46,079 nucleotides of DNA from Caulobacter sp. (lineage in GTDB: Bacteria; Pseudomonadota; Alphaproteobacteria; Caulobacterales; Caulobacteraceae): positions 1 to 46,079 of the forward strand of contig JAHBYC010000023.1 of NCBI GenBank assembly GCA_019636175.1, read 5' to 3'. The notes under the pieces were generated by a model that saw nothing but the letters and a program-made list of their open reading frames with translations, ran no database searches and had not been told where the DNA came from. This document shows positions 28,798 to 37,189 of this stretch, piece by piece (position 1 is the first letter of the stretch; each line of letters starts with the position of its first letter). The position numbers and the translations under genes were made by a program.

Positions 28798-29900
28798 TCG
28801 GCCTTGCCGCGCAGGTGCAGCCAGATCATGGCTCCGGCGACGGCGAGGAAGGCCAGGTTGAGGAAGAAGGTGTGGTCGATGGCGAAGCGGACCATCTGGC
28901 CCACCTCCGGCCGGTCTTGCGGGATCTGGCCGATGAGGGCGAAGAGATAGTGGACGCTGACCCCCGCGGCGACCATGCAGATGTAGAGCAGGGCGGAGAC
29001 ATAGAGCGCATAGCGCCAGCCGTAGTATTTGGCGTGCACCCAGGCCACGGTGGCGGCGACCAGATCCGCCCCGAGGAACGACATCACCCCGCCGAACGAG
29101 GCTCCCTTTGACCACAGCATGGCGGCCAGCGGCACGTTGCCCATGGAGCCGATAAAGGTAAAGAAGGCCACTACCGGGGCGACGGCGGCGTTGGCCAGGA
29201 CGACCAGAAACCCGGGATTGTCCTGACCCGCCGCGCCGGAGGTCAGGAACAGTGCGTTCCAGAAGGCCTGCGGCACGAAGACGGTTATGAAACCGGCGAC
29301 GGTGAAGCCGAACAGGATCTCCTTCCAGACCATCTTCCATTCCATGACGAAGGCGTGGGCGATATGGCGCCAGCCCTCGAGCGACAGGAGCTTGTCGCGC
29401 CAGGACCCGGACATAGCGTTGTCCATTTCCATGCCCTCGGCCTTCTCGGCGTCTTCAGCGTGCTTCCGGGCGGCCTCGGTAAGTCCCTTGGGCATCCAAA
29501 GGCGGGTCAGGCCGTAGGCGTAGGCGACCATCAGAAGACCCAGCAGGACATTGCCAAGCGTGAAGCGCCAGCCGACCAGAACCCACAGGACAATGCCCAG
29601 CTCGATGACCAGGTTGGTCGAGGCCAGCAGGAAGGCGAGGGCGTTGGCCGGGTGGGCGCCCTTGACGAAGATGGTCCGGGAGGCGGCCAGGGCGGCGAAG
29701 GAACAGGAGGAGGAAATAAAGCCAAAGCCCGTCGCCAGTCCGGCCTGTTTGAGGCCGCGCTCCCCCAGCGCCCGGGCCATGGCGTCGCGGGTGATCAGAA
29801 CCTGGATGCCAGCCGAAATCACATAGCCGAAGATCAGTCCCCAGAGCGCCTTCCACAGCATGCCGCCGCCGGTGACGAGGGCGTCGATGATCTGGTCCAA
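28788..29900 (-). CDS. DUF318/ArsP_1-type permease
   Basis: A 370-residue inner-membrane protein of the PF03773 permease family (YraQ/ArsP-like), with about eight helices and a charged loop (about 150-185, ARKHAEDAEKAEGMEMDN). Characteristic pieces are FGFISSSCSFAALAASRTIF with SSCSFA, ASTNLVIELGIVLWVLVGWR, and FFTFIGSMGNVPLAAMLWSK with GSMGNVP. Some relatives export organoarsenicals; others have no known substrate. The start is TTG 29900, six bases after AAGGAG, which fits better than the distant starts up to 30230, whose coding would run through the helicase terminator. Confidence 0.88.
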   Translation of the reverse strand: MDQIIDALVTGGGMLWKALWGLIFGYVISAGIQVLITRDAMARALGERGLKQAGLATGFGFISSSCSFAALAASRTIFVKGAHPANALAFLLASTNLVIELGIVLWVLVGWRFTLGNVLLGLLMVAYAYGLTRLWMPKGLTEAARKHAEDAEKAEGMEMDNAMSGSWRDKLLSLEGWRHIAHAFVMEWKMVWKEILFGFTVAGFITVFVPQAFWNALFLTSGAAGQDNPGFLVVLANAAVAPVVAFFTFIGSMGNVPLAAMLWSKGASFGGVMSFLGADLVAATVAWVHAKYYGWRYALYVSALLYICMVAAGVSVHYLFALIGQIPQDRPEVGQMVRFAIDHTFFLNLAFLAVAGAMIWLHLRGKADQA

Positions 29901-29965
29901 GCGGGGCTCCTTTCCGGCCGGGCGATGAGGGGTTACGCCAGGGCCAACGCGCGGGAACGCAAAAA

Positions 29966-29992
29966 GGGCCCGCGAATCCTGTTCGCGGGCCC
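29966..29992 (-). terminator. Intrinsic terminator of the DEAD-box helicase gene
   Basis: GGGCCCGCGAA-loop-TTCGCGGGCCC is a perfect 11-bp stem; on the leftward strand it is followed at once by TTTTT (29965-29961). It lies 47 bp after the helicase stop and before the permease start. Confidence 0.88.
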
Positions 29993-30039
29993 CTTCAGGT
30001 CTTTTGGCCCTGGATGGAAGACCGGGCCGGCGGAAGGGA

Positions 30040-31452
30040 TCAGGCGCTGGCGCGCTGCCGGCCCTGTCCCTGGCCGCCGCCGCCGCCGCGCGAGCGGCGA
30101 CGGGGCTTGCGCTTGACCGCCGCCGGAGCCTTTTCAGCCGCCGGATCGTAGGCGCCCGAGCGCTGTGGCCGGGGGGCATTGGCGAAGTGCTTGCCGGCGC
30201 CGTGGTCATCGCGCTTGGGCGCCGGTCCACGACCCCGACCCCGGGTGTCGCGAGGATCGCGTTCGCGGGGCGCGGCCGGCGGCTCGGCGGCCTTGAAGGC
30301 GGCCTCGGAGGAGCCCAGCACGCGGTCGTTGCGGCGGTCCCAGCTGGGAATGGTCTGGCGGGTCACCTTCTGGATGTCGCGCAGCAGGTTGCGTTCATCG
30401 TCCGAAACGAAGCTGATGGCCGAGCCGCTGGTCCCGGCGCGGGCCGTGCGGCCGATGCGGTGGACATAGGCTTCCGGCACGTTGGGCAGTTCGTACTGGA
30501 TGACGTGGGTGACGCCGTCCACGTCGATGCCGCGGGCGGCGATGTCGGTGGCCACCAGCACGCGGACGTCGCCGGTCTTGAAGGCGGCCAGGGAGCGCTC
30601 CCGCTGGCCCTGGCTCTTGTCGCCGTGGATGGCGGCGGCCTCGACGCCGATCGTGCCCAGCTGCTTGGCGACCCGGTCGGCGCCGCGCTTGGTGCGGGTG
30701 AAGATCAGGACGCGCTTCATCGCGCCATCGTCCATCAGTTCGGCCAGCAGGGCGCGCTTGCGGCCCTGTTCGATGAACAGGATCTTCTGGTCGATCTTCT
30801 CAACCGTGGTCGCCTGGGGCGTCACCGACACCTTGGCCGGGTTCTTCAGCAGCTCGCCGGCCAGCTTGCCGATCTCGGCGGGCATGGTGGCGGAGAAGAA
30901 GAGGTTCTGGCGCTGTTGCGGCAGGGTCTTGGCGATGCGGCGGATCGGCACCACAAAGCCCATGTCGAGCATCTGGTCGGCCTCATCGAGCACGAAGATC
31001 TCGGTCTCGGACAGGTTGGCGACCTTTTCATTGATGTGGTCGATCAGCCGGCCAGGGGTGGCGACCAGCACATCGACGCCGCCGGCCAGGGCGCGGACCT
31101 GCGGGCCGTATTTCACGCCGCCGAAGACCACGGTGACGCTGAGGCCCATGTTCTTGCCATAGGCGCGGAAGCTTTCGGCGATCTGGGTGGCCAGTTCGCG
31201 GGTCGGAGAGAGCACCAGGCAGCGGCAACCGCGGCGCGGCGCGGCCTTGCGGGTTTCCGCGAGGCGCTGAAGGATCGGCAGGGCGAAGGCGGCGGTCTTG
31301 CCGGTGCCCGTCTGGGCGATGCCCATGATGTCCCGCCCTTCCAGCACCAGCGGAATGGCCTGGCTCTGGATCGGGGTCGGAGCGGTGTAGCCCTCGGCCG
31401 CCAGGGCGGAGAGCAGCGGCTTGACGAGGCCAAGCGAAGCAAAATCGGTCAA
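30040..31452 (-). CDS. rhlE: DEAD-box RNA helicase, RhlE type
   Basis: An ATP-dependent RNA helicase of 470 residues. Q-motif region FASLGLVKPLLSALAAEGYT with PTPIQSQAIP, Walker A AQTGTGKT (46-53), PTRELA, DEAD (156-159), SAT (FSATMP), HGDKSQGQRERSLAAFKTGD, ATDIAARGID and HRIGRTARAG are all present. The C-terminal 90 residues are Arg/Gly/Pro-rich (RGRGRGPAP, RRRSRGGGGGQGQG), a typical RNA-binding tail. Start is TTG 31452 (MTDFASLGL), the only start that aligns with the family. No strong Shine-Dalgarno precedes it. The 360-bp gap upstream is shared with the divergent transpeptidase gene. Confidence 0.93.
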   Translation of the reverse strand: MTDFASLGLVKPLLSALAAEGYTAPTPIQSQAIPLVLEGRDIMGIAQTGTGKTAAFALPILQRLAETRKAAPRRGCRCLVLSPTRELATQIAESFRAYGKNMGLSVTVVFGGVKYGPQVRALAGGVDVLVATPGRLIDHINEKVANLSETEIFVLDEADQMLDMGFVVPIRRIAKTLPQQRQNLFFSATMPAEIGKLAGELLKNPAKVSVTPQATTVEKIDQKILFIEQGRKRALLAELMDDGAMKRVLIFTRTKRGADRVAKQLGTIGVEAAAIHGDKSQGQRERSLAAFKTGDVRVLVATDIAARGIDVDGVTHVIQYELPNVPEAYVHRIGRTARAGTSGSAISFVSDDERNLLRDIQKVTRQTIPSWDRRNDRVLGSSEAAFKAAEPPAAPRERDPRDTRGRGRGPAPKRDDHGAGKHFANAPRPQRSGAYDPAAEKAPAAVKRKPRRRSRGGGGGQGQGRQRASA

Positions 31453-31812
31453 GTTGGTCAGTAGCTTTCAATATGCGACCTGAACCGCGCGGGCTTCGTG
31501 GCCGGCGCGGGGGATCGCGGGGGTCGTTGGAAAACGCCCCGCGTATGGCGTCCTTATGAGGAAAATCGGGTCTCGCGCCTGGGCTGAAGCGGTTTCTCGC
31601 TTCTCACGCGGCCGGGCGCGGCCGAGTGCGCGGACGGGCCGCGCTAAGGCTCATGTGGCGGTGCAGCATGGAAAAGTCAAGGAAAATGACGGTCTTGGCC
31701 GCATAGCGCCGGGCCAGCGGGGATTTGCCGCAGGACGGGCGGCTCAAATTGAGGGTATGTCGCCGATGCCCCCAGCCGCCCGCATTTCCGAAACCACCCG
31801 GACCCCGATCAG
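31453..31812. other. Divergent intergenic region without a gene
   Basis: This 360-bp stretch separates the helicase and the L,D-transpeptidase. Open frames inside it are short and Arg/Pro-rich shadows. It probably holds both promoters and a helicase leader; no convincing promoter, hairpin or RNA gene was found. Confidence 0.4.
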
Positions 31813-32424
31813 TTGCTTACCCGTCGCTCGCTTGTCGCGTCCGCCAGCGCCGCCTTCAGCCTGTCCGCCGCCGCCCCTGCGCTCGCCGCCCTGAAGGTCG
31901 AGGCGATCGGCATGCCGGAGAAGACCCGGCTGCTGCAGCGGGCGCGTGAGGAACTGGAACGGCTCGGCGCCGCAATTGTCCACCATGACCGAGTGGCGAT
32001 CGCTGACTACGCCAGTCCCAGCCGCGTGGCCCGGTTTCATCTGCTGGACATGGCCAGCGGCGATGTCGCCAGCCTGCTGGTCTCTCACGGGCGCGGGTCC
32101 GACCCGGCCAACAGCGGCTGGCTGAAGGATTTTTCCAATGTGGTGGGGTCCAACGCCAGCTCCGAAGGGGCCTACCGGACCGGAGACCAATACTCGGGCA
32201 AGCACGGCCGTTCGATGCGGCTGATCGGCCTCGACCCCGGCAACAGCAACGCCGAGGCGCGAGCCATCGTCGTTCACAGCGCCAGCTACGTCAGCCGGGA
32301 CATGGCGACCCGCCTGGGGCGGGTGGGGCGCAGCGAGGGCTGTTTCGCCTTTTCCACCGCCGATCTGCCGCGGGTGCTCAATCGCCTGGGGCCGGGGCGA
32401 CTGCTGCTATCGACCCGGATCTGA
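31813..32424 (+). CDS. L,D-transpeptidase-like protein (YkuD_2 type), exported
   Basis: A 203-residue periplasmic protein with a signal that includes twin arginines (MLTRRSLVASASAAF, then AAPALA), so either Tat or Sec export is possible. The catalytic part has VVHSASYVSRDMATRLGRVG with His155 and GRSEGCFAFS with Cys177, the His/Cys pair of L,D-transpeptidases, plus VSHGRGSDPANSG as the nearby His-Gly loop. Family members of the YkuD_2 type (murein L,D-transpeptidase catalytic domain family) act on peptidoglycan stem peptides. The start is TTG 31813; an in-frame stop at 31750 limits upstream options and no ATG/GTG is available. Confidence 0.85.
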   Translation: MLTRRSLVASASAAFSLSAAAPALAALKVEAIGMPEKTRLLQRAREELERLGAAIVHHDRVAIADYASPSRVARFHLLDMASGDVASLLVSHGRGSDPANSGWLKDFSNVVGSNASSEGAYRTGDQYSGKHGRSMRLIGLDPGNSNAEARAIVVHSASYVSRDMATRLGRVGRSEGCFAFSTADLPRVLNRLGPGRLLLSTRI

Positions 32425-32436
32425 GGTTCCGGTCGG

Positions 32437-32967
32437 TCAGCCGCGGGATCTGTCCAGCTTCGCCAGCAACTTGACCGCCTCTTCGTGGCCGGCCTCGGAG
32501 ATGTAGACGACCTCGTCATCGGCGTCTTCGTGGTCGACCTCGAAGGTCAGGGCCTTTTCGAGGTGCTCACGGGCCTTGGCGTCGGACTTCGGCACGCCCA
32601 GTCCATGGAGATGGATCTTCGCCAGTTCGACGTTGGCGTCGGGATCGCCCAGTTCGACCGCCTTGCCGAACCATTCGAAGGCCCCGGTCAGGTCGTTCTG
32701 TTCGCGATGCAGGATGGCGATGTTGTTGGCCGCGCTGGCGTCGCCCAGCTCATAGGCCTTCCGATACCAGCCCATGGCGCCGGCCTTGTCGGGCTTCACC
32801 CCCAGGCCTTCGTCGAGGAAGTAGCCGGCATTGAGCATGGCGGGGACGTCGCCCAGCTCCGCGCACTGGCGGAACAGGTCGAAGGCCTTCCCCAGATCGC
32901 CGTCTTCCCAGGCCTCGTCGGCGGCGTTGAACAGCCGGTCGATCTTGTCGTCGTTGTCATTGGACAT
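32437..32967 (-). CDS. Sel1-like / TPR repeat protein
   Basis: A 176-residue soluble solenoid protein. Sel1-like repeats (about 36-39 residues each) run from about 22 to 150: WEDGDLGKAFDLFRQCAELG, YFLDEGLGVKPDKAGAMGWY, NDLTGAFEWFGKAVELGDPD and IHLHGLGVPKSDAKAREHLE. Consensus Gly and Ala residues in A-x-x-x-G-x-x-Y form are kept. The acidic N-terminus MSNDNDDKIDRLFNAADEAW is probably a docking tail. Such repeats bind partner proteins; none can be named. It converges on the L,D-transpeptidase gene with a 12-bp gap. Confidence 0.88.
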   Translation of the reverse strand: MSNDNDDKIDRLFNAADEAWEDGDLGKAFDLFRQCAELGDVPAMLNAGYFLDEGLGVKPDKAGAMGWYRKAYELGDASAANNIAILHREQNDLTGAFEWFGKAVELGDPDANVELAKIHLHGLGVPKSDAKAREHLEKALTFEVDHEDADDEVVYISEAGHEEAVKLLAKLDRSRG

Positions 32968-33065
32968 GGGGGAGATCCTGGGAGTCTGGGCGACGCCGGG
33001 GCGCCAGAAAGCCGATGCTTGCGCGCCGTCGGGGCGGTATGGAGGCGGAACACGCGGGAATCAAC

Positions 33066-33518
33066 ATGTCCAAGTCCATCATCGTCTTCACCATCTTCGC
33101 CTGCATTATCGGCGGCATGATGACGGCCGCCCAGGCGCCGACCAACGCCATGCTGGCGCGGCCGCTCAATTCGCCGGTCAACGCGGCCTTCGCCTCCTTC
33201 GCGGTGGGCACCATCGTGCTTCTGGTCGTGGCCCTGCTGTTGCGGGTCAAGCCGGATGTGCAGGGGACCCTGGCGCTGCCCTGGTACGCCTGGCTGGGCG
33301 GGGCCTATGGCTCGGTGTTTGTCGTCGCGGCGGCGTTTTCGGCCCCGCGCCTGGGGGTGGCGACCACCATCACCCTGATGGTCGGCGGTCAGCTTCTGAT
33401 GGGCGTGGTGCTGGACCACTTCGGGGCCTTCGGCATGGAGCCGCGTCCGATCAGCCTGGCGCGGATCGGTGGACTGGTGCTGGTGGTGCTGGGGGTTCTG
33501 CTGGTGCGGCGGGGTTAG
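33066..33518 (+). CDS. DMT transporter, YdcZ (DUF606) type
   Basis: A 150-residue membrane protein with about five helices, the size of the YdcZ/DUF606 branch of the drug/metabolite transporter superfamily. The pattern MSKSIIVFTIFACIIGGMMT, AQAPTNAMLARPLNSPVNAA, SFAVGTIVLLVVALLLRV, WYAWLGGAYGSVFVVAAAFS and VGGQLLMGVVLDHFG with a final LVLVVLGVLLVRRG helix is diagnostic. Members are thought to function as dimers, and their substrates are mostly unknown. ATG 33066 starts the first helix; the ATG at 33015 would add a charged leader. GMC oxidoreductase follows 70 bp later in the same direction. Confidence 0.85.
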   Translation: MSKSIIVFTIFACIIGGMMTAAQAPTNAMLARPLNSPVNAAFASFAVGTIVLLVVALLLRVKPDVQGTLALPWYAWLGGAYGSVFVVAAAFSAPRLGVATTITLMVGGQLLMGVVLDHFGAFGMEPRPISLARIGGLVLVVLGVLLVRRG

Positions 33519-33587
33519 GCCTTGCTCAAACCTGACGCCCGCGTCACTGTTAGCTGAACAACGATAACCTTCGGGGAGACGGCGCAG

Positions 33588-35243
33588 ATGGCCGACCGCT
33601 ACGATTACATCATCATCGGCGCCGGCTCGGCCGGTTGCGTGCTGGCCGGTCGGCTGACCGAAGACACCAACAGCAAGGTGCTGCTGCTGGAGGCGGGCGG
33701 CAAGGATACCTCGATCCTGATCAAGATGCCGGCCGGGGTCGGCAACCTCATCAAGGACAAGGGCGAGCACAACTGGGGCTTCTGGACCGAGGAGGAGCCC
33801 CACCTCAACAATCGCAAGCTCTGGTGGCCGCGCGGCAAGGGCTGGGGCGGCTCCAGCTCGATCAACGGCATGATCTACATCCGCGGCCACGCCCGGGACT
33901 ATGACCAGTGGCGCCAGATGGGCCTGACCGGCTGGGGCTATGCCGACATCCTGCCCTACTTCAAGCGCTCCGAGAGCCTGGAAGGCGGCGGCGACGACTG
34001 GCACGGCGGGGAGGGGCCCCTGCATGTGTCCAAGGCCAGCTCGCCCAACCCCATCTATTCGGCGGCGATCGAGGCCGGTCGTCAGGCCGGTCACCCGGTG
34101 ACCAAGGACTTCAACGGCTTCCAGCAGGAGGGCTGGGGGCCGTATCAGATGACCATCCGCGATGGTCAGCGCTGGAGCGCGGCCAAGGCCTACCTCTATC
34201 CGGCCCTCAACCGGCCGAACCTGACCTGCGTCACCGGGGCCCGGACCACCCGGATCGTCATCGAGAACGGCAAGGCCATCGGCGTCGAATACGCGGTGAA
34301 GGGCGGCGAGCGGGTCATCGCCCATGCGGACGCCGAGGTGCTGCTCTGCGCCGGGGCCGTTCAGTCGCCGCAGATCCTGCAGCTGTCGGGCATCGGCGCG
34401 CCGGATGATCTGGCGCCGCACGGCATCAAGACGGTGGTCGAGTCGAAGGGCGTCGGCGCCAACCTGCAGGACCATCTGGATGTGACGCTGAGCTGGCTGA
34501 CCCAGGGTGTCGACACCGCCTACAGCTACAACAAGGGCCTCAAGCGTCTGGCCACCGGCCTGAACTACATGCTGTTCAACAAGGGGCCTGGTCGGCAGAA
34601 CTTCCTGGAATCGGGCGCCTTCCTGCGCTCGCGTCCCGATCTCGACCGTCCCGACCTGCAGATCCACACCGTGCTGGCCATCATGCAGGACCACGGCAAG
34701 GTGGTGGTCGAGAAGGACGGCTTCACCTTCCACGTCTGTCAGCTGCGCCCCGAGAGCCGCGGTCACGTCGGCCTGCGCTCGGCCGATCCCTTCGATGATC
34801 CGACCATCCTGGCCAACTACCTTGCGGCCGAGGAGGACCGGCGGGCCATGCGCGAGGGGGTCAAGATCGCCCGCGAGGCGGCCCATCAGGCGGCCCTCGA
34901 TCCCTATCGCGGCGAGGAGTTCAGCCCCGGCAAGGACGTCAAGTCGGACGCCGATATCGACGCCTGGATCCGGCGCACCGGCGAGACCATCTATCACCCC
35001 GTCGGCACCTGCCGCATGGGGGCGGCGGGCGACGCCATGGCGGTCGTCGATGGCGAGCTGAAGGTGCAGGGAATCGCCGGCCTTCGGGTCGTCGACGCCT
35101 CTGTGATGCCGACCCTGGTCGGCGGCAACACCAACGCCCCGACCATCATGGTCGCCGAAAAGGCCAGTGACATGATCCGGGGCAAGGCCGCGCCGTCGCC
35201 GCTGGATGTGGCGGTGCACGACGGGACGTTTGCGGCGGCGTAG
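33588..35243 (+). CDS. GMC-family FAD oxidoreductase (choline/alcohol dehydrogenase type)
   Basis: A 551-residue flavoprotein that oxidises an alcohol to an aldehyde. The dinucleotide fold YDYIIIGAGSAGCVLAGRLTE, GMC signature 1 GKGWGGSSSINGMIYIRG, signature 2 GAVQSPQILQLSGIGAP, and the catalytic YHPVGTCRMG (His near 467) with NTNAPTIMVAEKASDMI (Asn) are complete. No signal or membrane segment is visible, so it acts in the cytoplasm or at the inner membrane face. The family includes BetA-type choline dehydrogenases and AlkJ-type alcohol dehydrogenases; with no betaine-pathway neighbours, general alcohol dehydrogenase is more likely. Confidence 0.94.
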   Translation: MADRYDYIIIGAGSAGCVLAGRLTEDTNSKVLLLEAGGKDTSILIKMPAGVGNLIKDKGEHNWGFWTEEEPHLNNRKLWWPRGKGWGGSSSINGMIYIRGHARDYDQWRQMGLTGWGYADILPYFKRSESLEGGGDDWHGGEGPLHVSKASSPNPIYSAAIEAGRQAGHPVTKDFNGFQQEGWGPYQMTIRDGQRWSAAKAYLYPALNRPNLTCVTGARTTRIVIENGKAIGVEYAVKGGERVIAHADAEVLLCAGAVQSPQILQLSGIGAPDDLAPHGIKTVVESKGVGANLQDHLDVTLSWLTQGVDTAYSYNKGLKRLATGLNYMLFNKGPGRQNFLESGAFLRSRPDLDRPDLQIHTVLAIMQDHGKVVVEKDGFTFHVCQLRPESRGHVGLRSADPFDDPTILANYLAAEEDRRAMREGVKIAREAAHQAALDPYRGEEFSPGKDVKSDADIDAWIRRTGETIYHPVGTCRMGAAGDAMAVVDGELKVQGIAGLRVVDASVMPTLVGGNTNAPTIMVAEKASDMIRGKAAPSPLDVAVHDGTFAAA

Positions 35244-35251
35244 GCCCCGAT

Positions 35252-35435
35252 CCCTCTCCCGCGTGCCGGGAGAGGGTAGCCCCGCGCAGCGGGGTCGGGT
35301 GAGGCGACGCCGGCAGTTGTGATCAACAGCGTTCTGGCGCCGCCGTCGGCCGCCTCCCAGATATACCCTGCAGCCGCTGGCGCTGCCCTCATCCGACCCC
35401 TTCGGGGCCACCTTCTCCCTGCAAGCGGGAGAAGG
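35252..35435. repeat. Composite inverted repeat with about 50-bp arms
   Basis: Left arm 35252-35304 and right arm 35387-35435 are inverted copies at about 80 % match, each itself a hairpin CCCTCTCCCG/CGGGAGAGGG-type followed by a CCCCG..CGGGG stem and GGGTGAGG. The 82-bp middle has no coding sign. The right arm ends 16 bp before the aldo/keto reductase ATG. Single-arm relatives are at 2369-2424 and 20897-20921. Confidence 0.75.
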
Positions 35436-35451
35436 ATCAGGAGAAACCACG

Positions 35452-36393
35452 ATGCAAAAACGTCCCCTCGGCCGGTCCGGCCTGTCGATCGCCCCGCTGG
35501 TGCTGGGCGGCAATGTGTTTGGCTGGACGGCGGACGAGGCGACCTCGCATGCGGTGCTGGACGCCTTCGTCGCAGGTGGTTTCGACTGCATCGACAGCGC
35601 CGATGTCTATTCGGCCTGGGTTCCTGGCCACAAGGGCGGGGAGTCGGAGACGGTGCTGGGCAGCTGGCTGAAGAAGCGCGGCAAGCGGGATGACGTGATC
35701 ATCGCCACCAAGGTCGGCATGTGGCCGGCGAGGCCCGGCCTGTCGGCGAAGAATATCGAGGAGGCCTGCGAGGACAGCCTGCGCCGGCTGCAGACCGACT
35801 ACATCGATCTCTACCAGTCGCACCGTGATGATGCCGAGACTCCGCAGGAGGAGACCGCCGAGGCTTTCGAGCGGCTGGTCAAGGCGGGCAAGGTGCGGGC
35901 CATCGGCGCTTCCAATTTCGATGCGGACCGGCTTGGGTCGGCGCTCAAGGTTTCGGCGGACAAGGGGGCGGCGCGCTACAACAGCCTGCAGCCGGCCTAT
36001 AACCTGATGGACCGGGGCATCGAGGGCCCGCTGGTCGATCTGTGCATCGCCCAGGACGTCGGCATCATCAGCTACTACGGCCTGGCCAGCGGCTTTCTGA
36101 CCGGCAAGTACCGCACGCCGGACGACTACGGCAAAAGCCCGCGCGGCGGCGGCATGAAGAAGCACCTGGAGAGCGAGAAAGGCCCGAAGGTGCTGGCGGC
36201 GATGGACGCGGTCGCCGCCGAGACCGGCGCCAGCCTCAGCCAGATCTCCCTGGCCTGGATCATGGCCCGGCCGGGACTGACCGCGCCGATCGCCAGCGCG
36301 ACCAGCGTGAAGCAGCTGGAAGAGCTGATGGGCGCGGCGCGGCTGACGCTGACCGAGGCGCAGATGGCGCGCCTGAACGAGGCCTCAGCCTAG
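35452..36393 (+). CDS. Aldo/keto reductase
   Basis: A 313-residue NADPH-dependent oxidoreductase with a TIM barrel. The catalytic tetrad is complete: Asp48 and Tyr53 in CIDSADVYSAW, Lys87 in IIATKVG and His124 in DLYQSHRDD. GRSGLSIAPLVLGGNVFGWT and RAIGASNFDADRLG and LAWIMARPGLTAPIASATSV are family-typical. ATG 35452 follows AGGAGA. The stop codon TAG (36391-36393) is the first three bases of a long palindrome that continues to 36442. Substrate is unknown; GMC oxidoreductase upstream may supply aldehydes, though the 208-bp gap argues against a tight operon. Confidence 0.94.
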   Translation: MQKRPLGRSGLSIAPLVLGGNVFGWTADEATSHAVLDAFVAGGFDCIDSADVYSAWVPGHKGGESETVLGSWLKKRGKRDDVIIATKVGMWPARPGLSAKNIEEACEDSLRRLQTDYIDLYQSHRDDAETPQEETAEAFERLVKAGKVRAIGASNFDADRLGSALKVSADKGAARYNSLQPAYNLMDRGIEGPLVDLCIAQDVGIISYYGLASGFLTGKYRTPDDYGKSPRGGGMKKHLESEKGPKVLAAMDAVAAETGASLSQISLAWIMARPGLTAPIASATSVKQLEELMGAARLTLTEAQMARLNEASA

Positions 36394-36442
36394 ACCCTTT
36401 CAGGTTTTGATGTACGCATCAAAACCTGATCAAAAGGGTCTA
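36391..36442. terminator. 52-bp palindrome starting at the aldo/keto reductase stop codon
   Basis: TAGACCCTTT (36391-36400) pairs with AAAGGGTCTA (36433-36442); inside it AGGTTTTGATG (36402-36412) pairs with CATCAAAACCT (36417-36427) over a TACG loop. The first three bases are the stop codon. The stem is strong enough to end transcription from the left. Confidence 0.7.
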
Positions 36443-36454
36443 GAATCAAACATT

Positions 36455-36506
36455 TAGAGCATGTCCGGGCGGGCGAACCGCGTACACTTCGCCCTGACAT
36501 GCTCTA
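36455..36506. repeat. TAGAGCA palindrome A
   Basis: TAGAGCATGTC (36455-36465) pairs with GACATGCTCTA (36496-36506), and inner GGGCGAA/TTCGCCC (36471-36477 with 36488-36494) extends the stem. The left flank AAACATT is almost the same as in copy B (AAACATG). The last three bases CTA are the stop codon of the leftward PAS gene. Confidence 0.8.
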
Positions 36507-37043
36507 GGCGATCCGCCGGCCGTCCAGCGAGGCGAGGCGCAGGCGCGGGCCGTCCTCGCCCGAGCGGGACAGGCTGTGCAGCTTCAGCTCGCGGACCGGG
36601 CGGCCCATAAGCCGGGCGGTCATGCCCAGCGGCTGGTAGAGCCCGATGAAGCGGTCGATGGTCCCGTGGACGCCGACCAGCGGGCAGAGCACCATTTCCA
36701 GGCCGACGGCGGGAATATCCTGGGCGCGGATCTCGCCGGTGATCAGCAGCGGCTCGGGGCGGCGGTAGACCTGCTCGATGGCCAGGCGCAGGGCCGCGCG
36801 GTCGGGACCCGTGAACAGGGTCAGGAGATTGACGCCGCGCAGGTCGCGCTGGTGCAACTGGGCGATCAGGCCGCCGACCAGACGGAAGGGCAGGTCGCCC
36901 GCCTCCGGGCGCCCGACGATCAGGGTCTGGGGCAGCAGGTCGACGAAATCCATCGGGTCGATGTCCGCCCGCAGCGGCGCGGCGTGGGCGCCGGCGCGCG
37001 CCCGCCAATACTCCGTCAATCGTTCCGTGTTGGGATGGGCCAT
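36504..37043 (-). CDS. PAS_5-domain protein
   Basis: A 179-residue cytoplasmic protein that is essentially one PAS_5 (PF07310) domain, a sensor-type fold common in alphaproteobacteria with no attached output domain. Start MAHPNTERLTEYWRARAGAH, then LPQTLIVGRPEAGDLPFRLV, GGLIAQLHQRDLRGVNLL, PDRAALRLAIEQVYRRPEPL and IGLYQPLGMTARLMGRPVRE are the family landmarks. ATG 37043 lies 2 bp after GTGGAG; the longer frame to 37154 crosses the divergent promoter region. The stop codon TAG is supplied by the TAGAGCA palindrome. Confidence 0.88.
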   Translation of the reverse strand: MAHPNTERLTEYWRARAGAHAAPLRADIDPMDFVDLLPQTLIVGRPEAGDLPFRLVGGLIAQLHQRDLRGVNLLTLFTGPDRAALRLAIEQVYRRPEPLLITGEIRAQDIPAVGLEMVLCPLVGVHGTIDRFIGLYQPLGMTARLMGRPVRELKLHSLSRSGEDGPRLRLASLDGRRIA

Positions 37044-37118
37044 GGCTCCACCCTGCCTCCCGTCGGCCCAGAGCGGCCGCATGGGGGTTGCAGGAAAGTC
37101 TCGCGCCAGGCGGTTTGT

Positions 37119-37128
37119 GTTTCGAAAC
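37119..37128. promoter_or_regulatory. Perfect palindrome GTTTCGAAAC in divergent gap
   Basis: A 10-bp perfect palindrome lies between the divergent PAS_5 gene (start 37043) and the Cys/Pro-rich protein gene (start 37190). It is a candidate operator for either, by position only. Confidence 0.35.
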
Positions 37129-37189
37129 GACACAGTCCGGCGCGTTTCTTGCATCGGGAGCCGGTGAGACAGCTGGCGGGAGCGACCCC

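Noticed and set aside
32796-35591. 931-codon reverse frame
   Set aside because: Covers the DMT, GMC and aldo/keto genes in antisense; Asp/Gly/His-rich shadow without domains.
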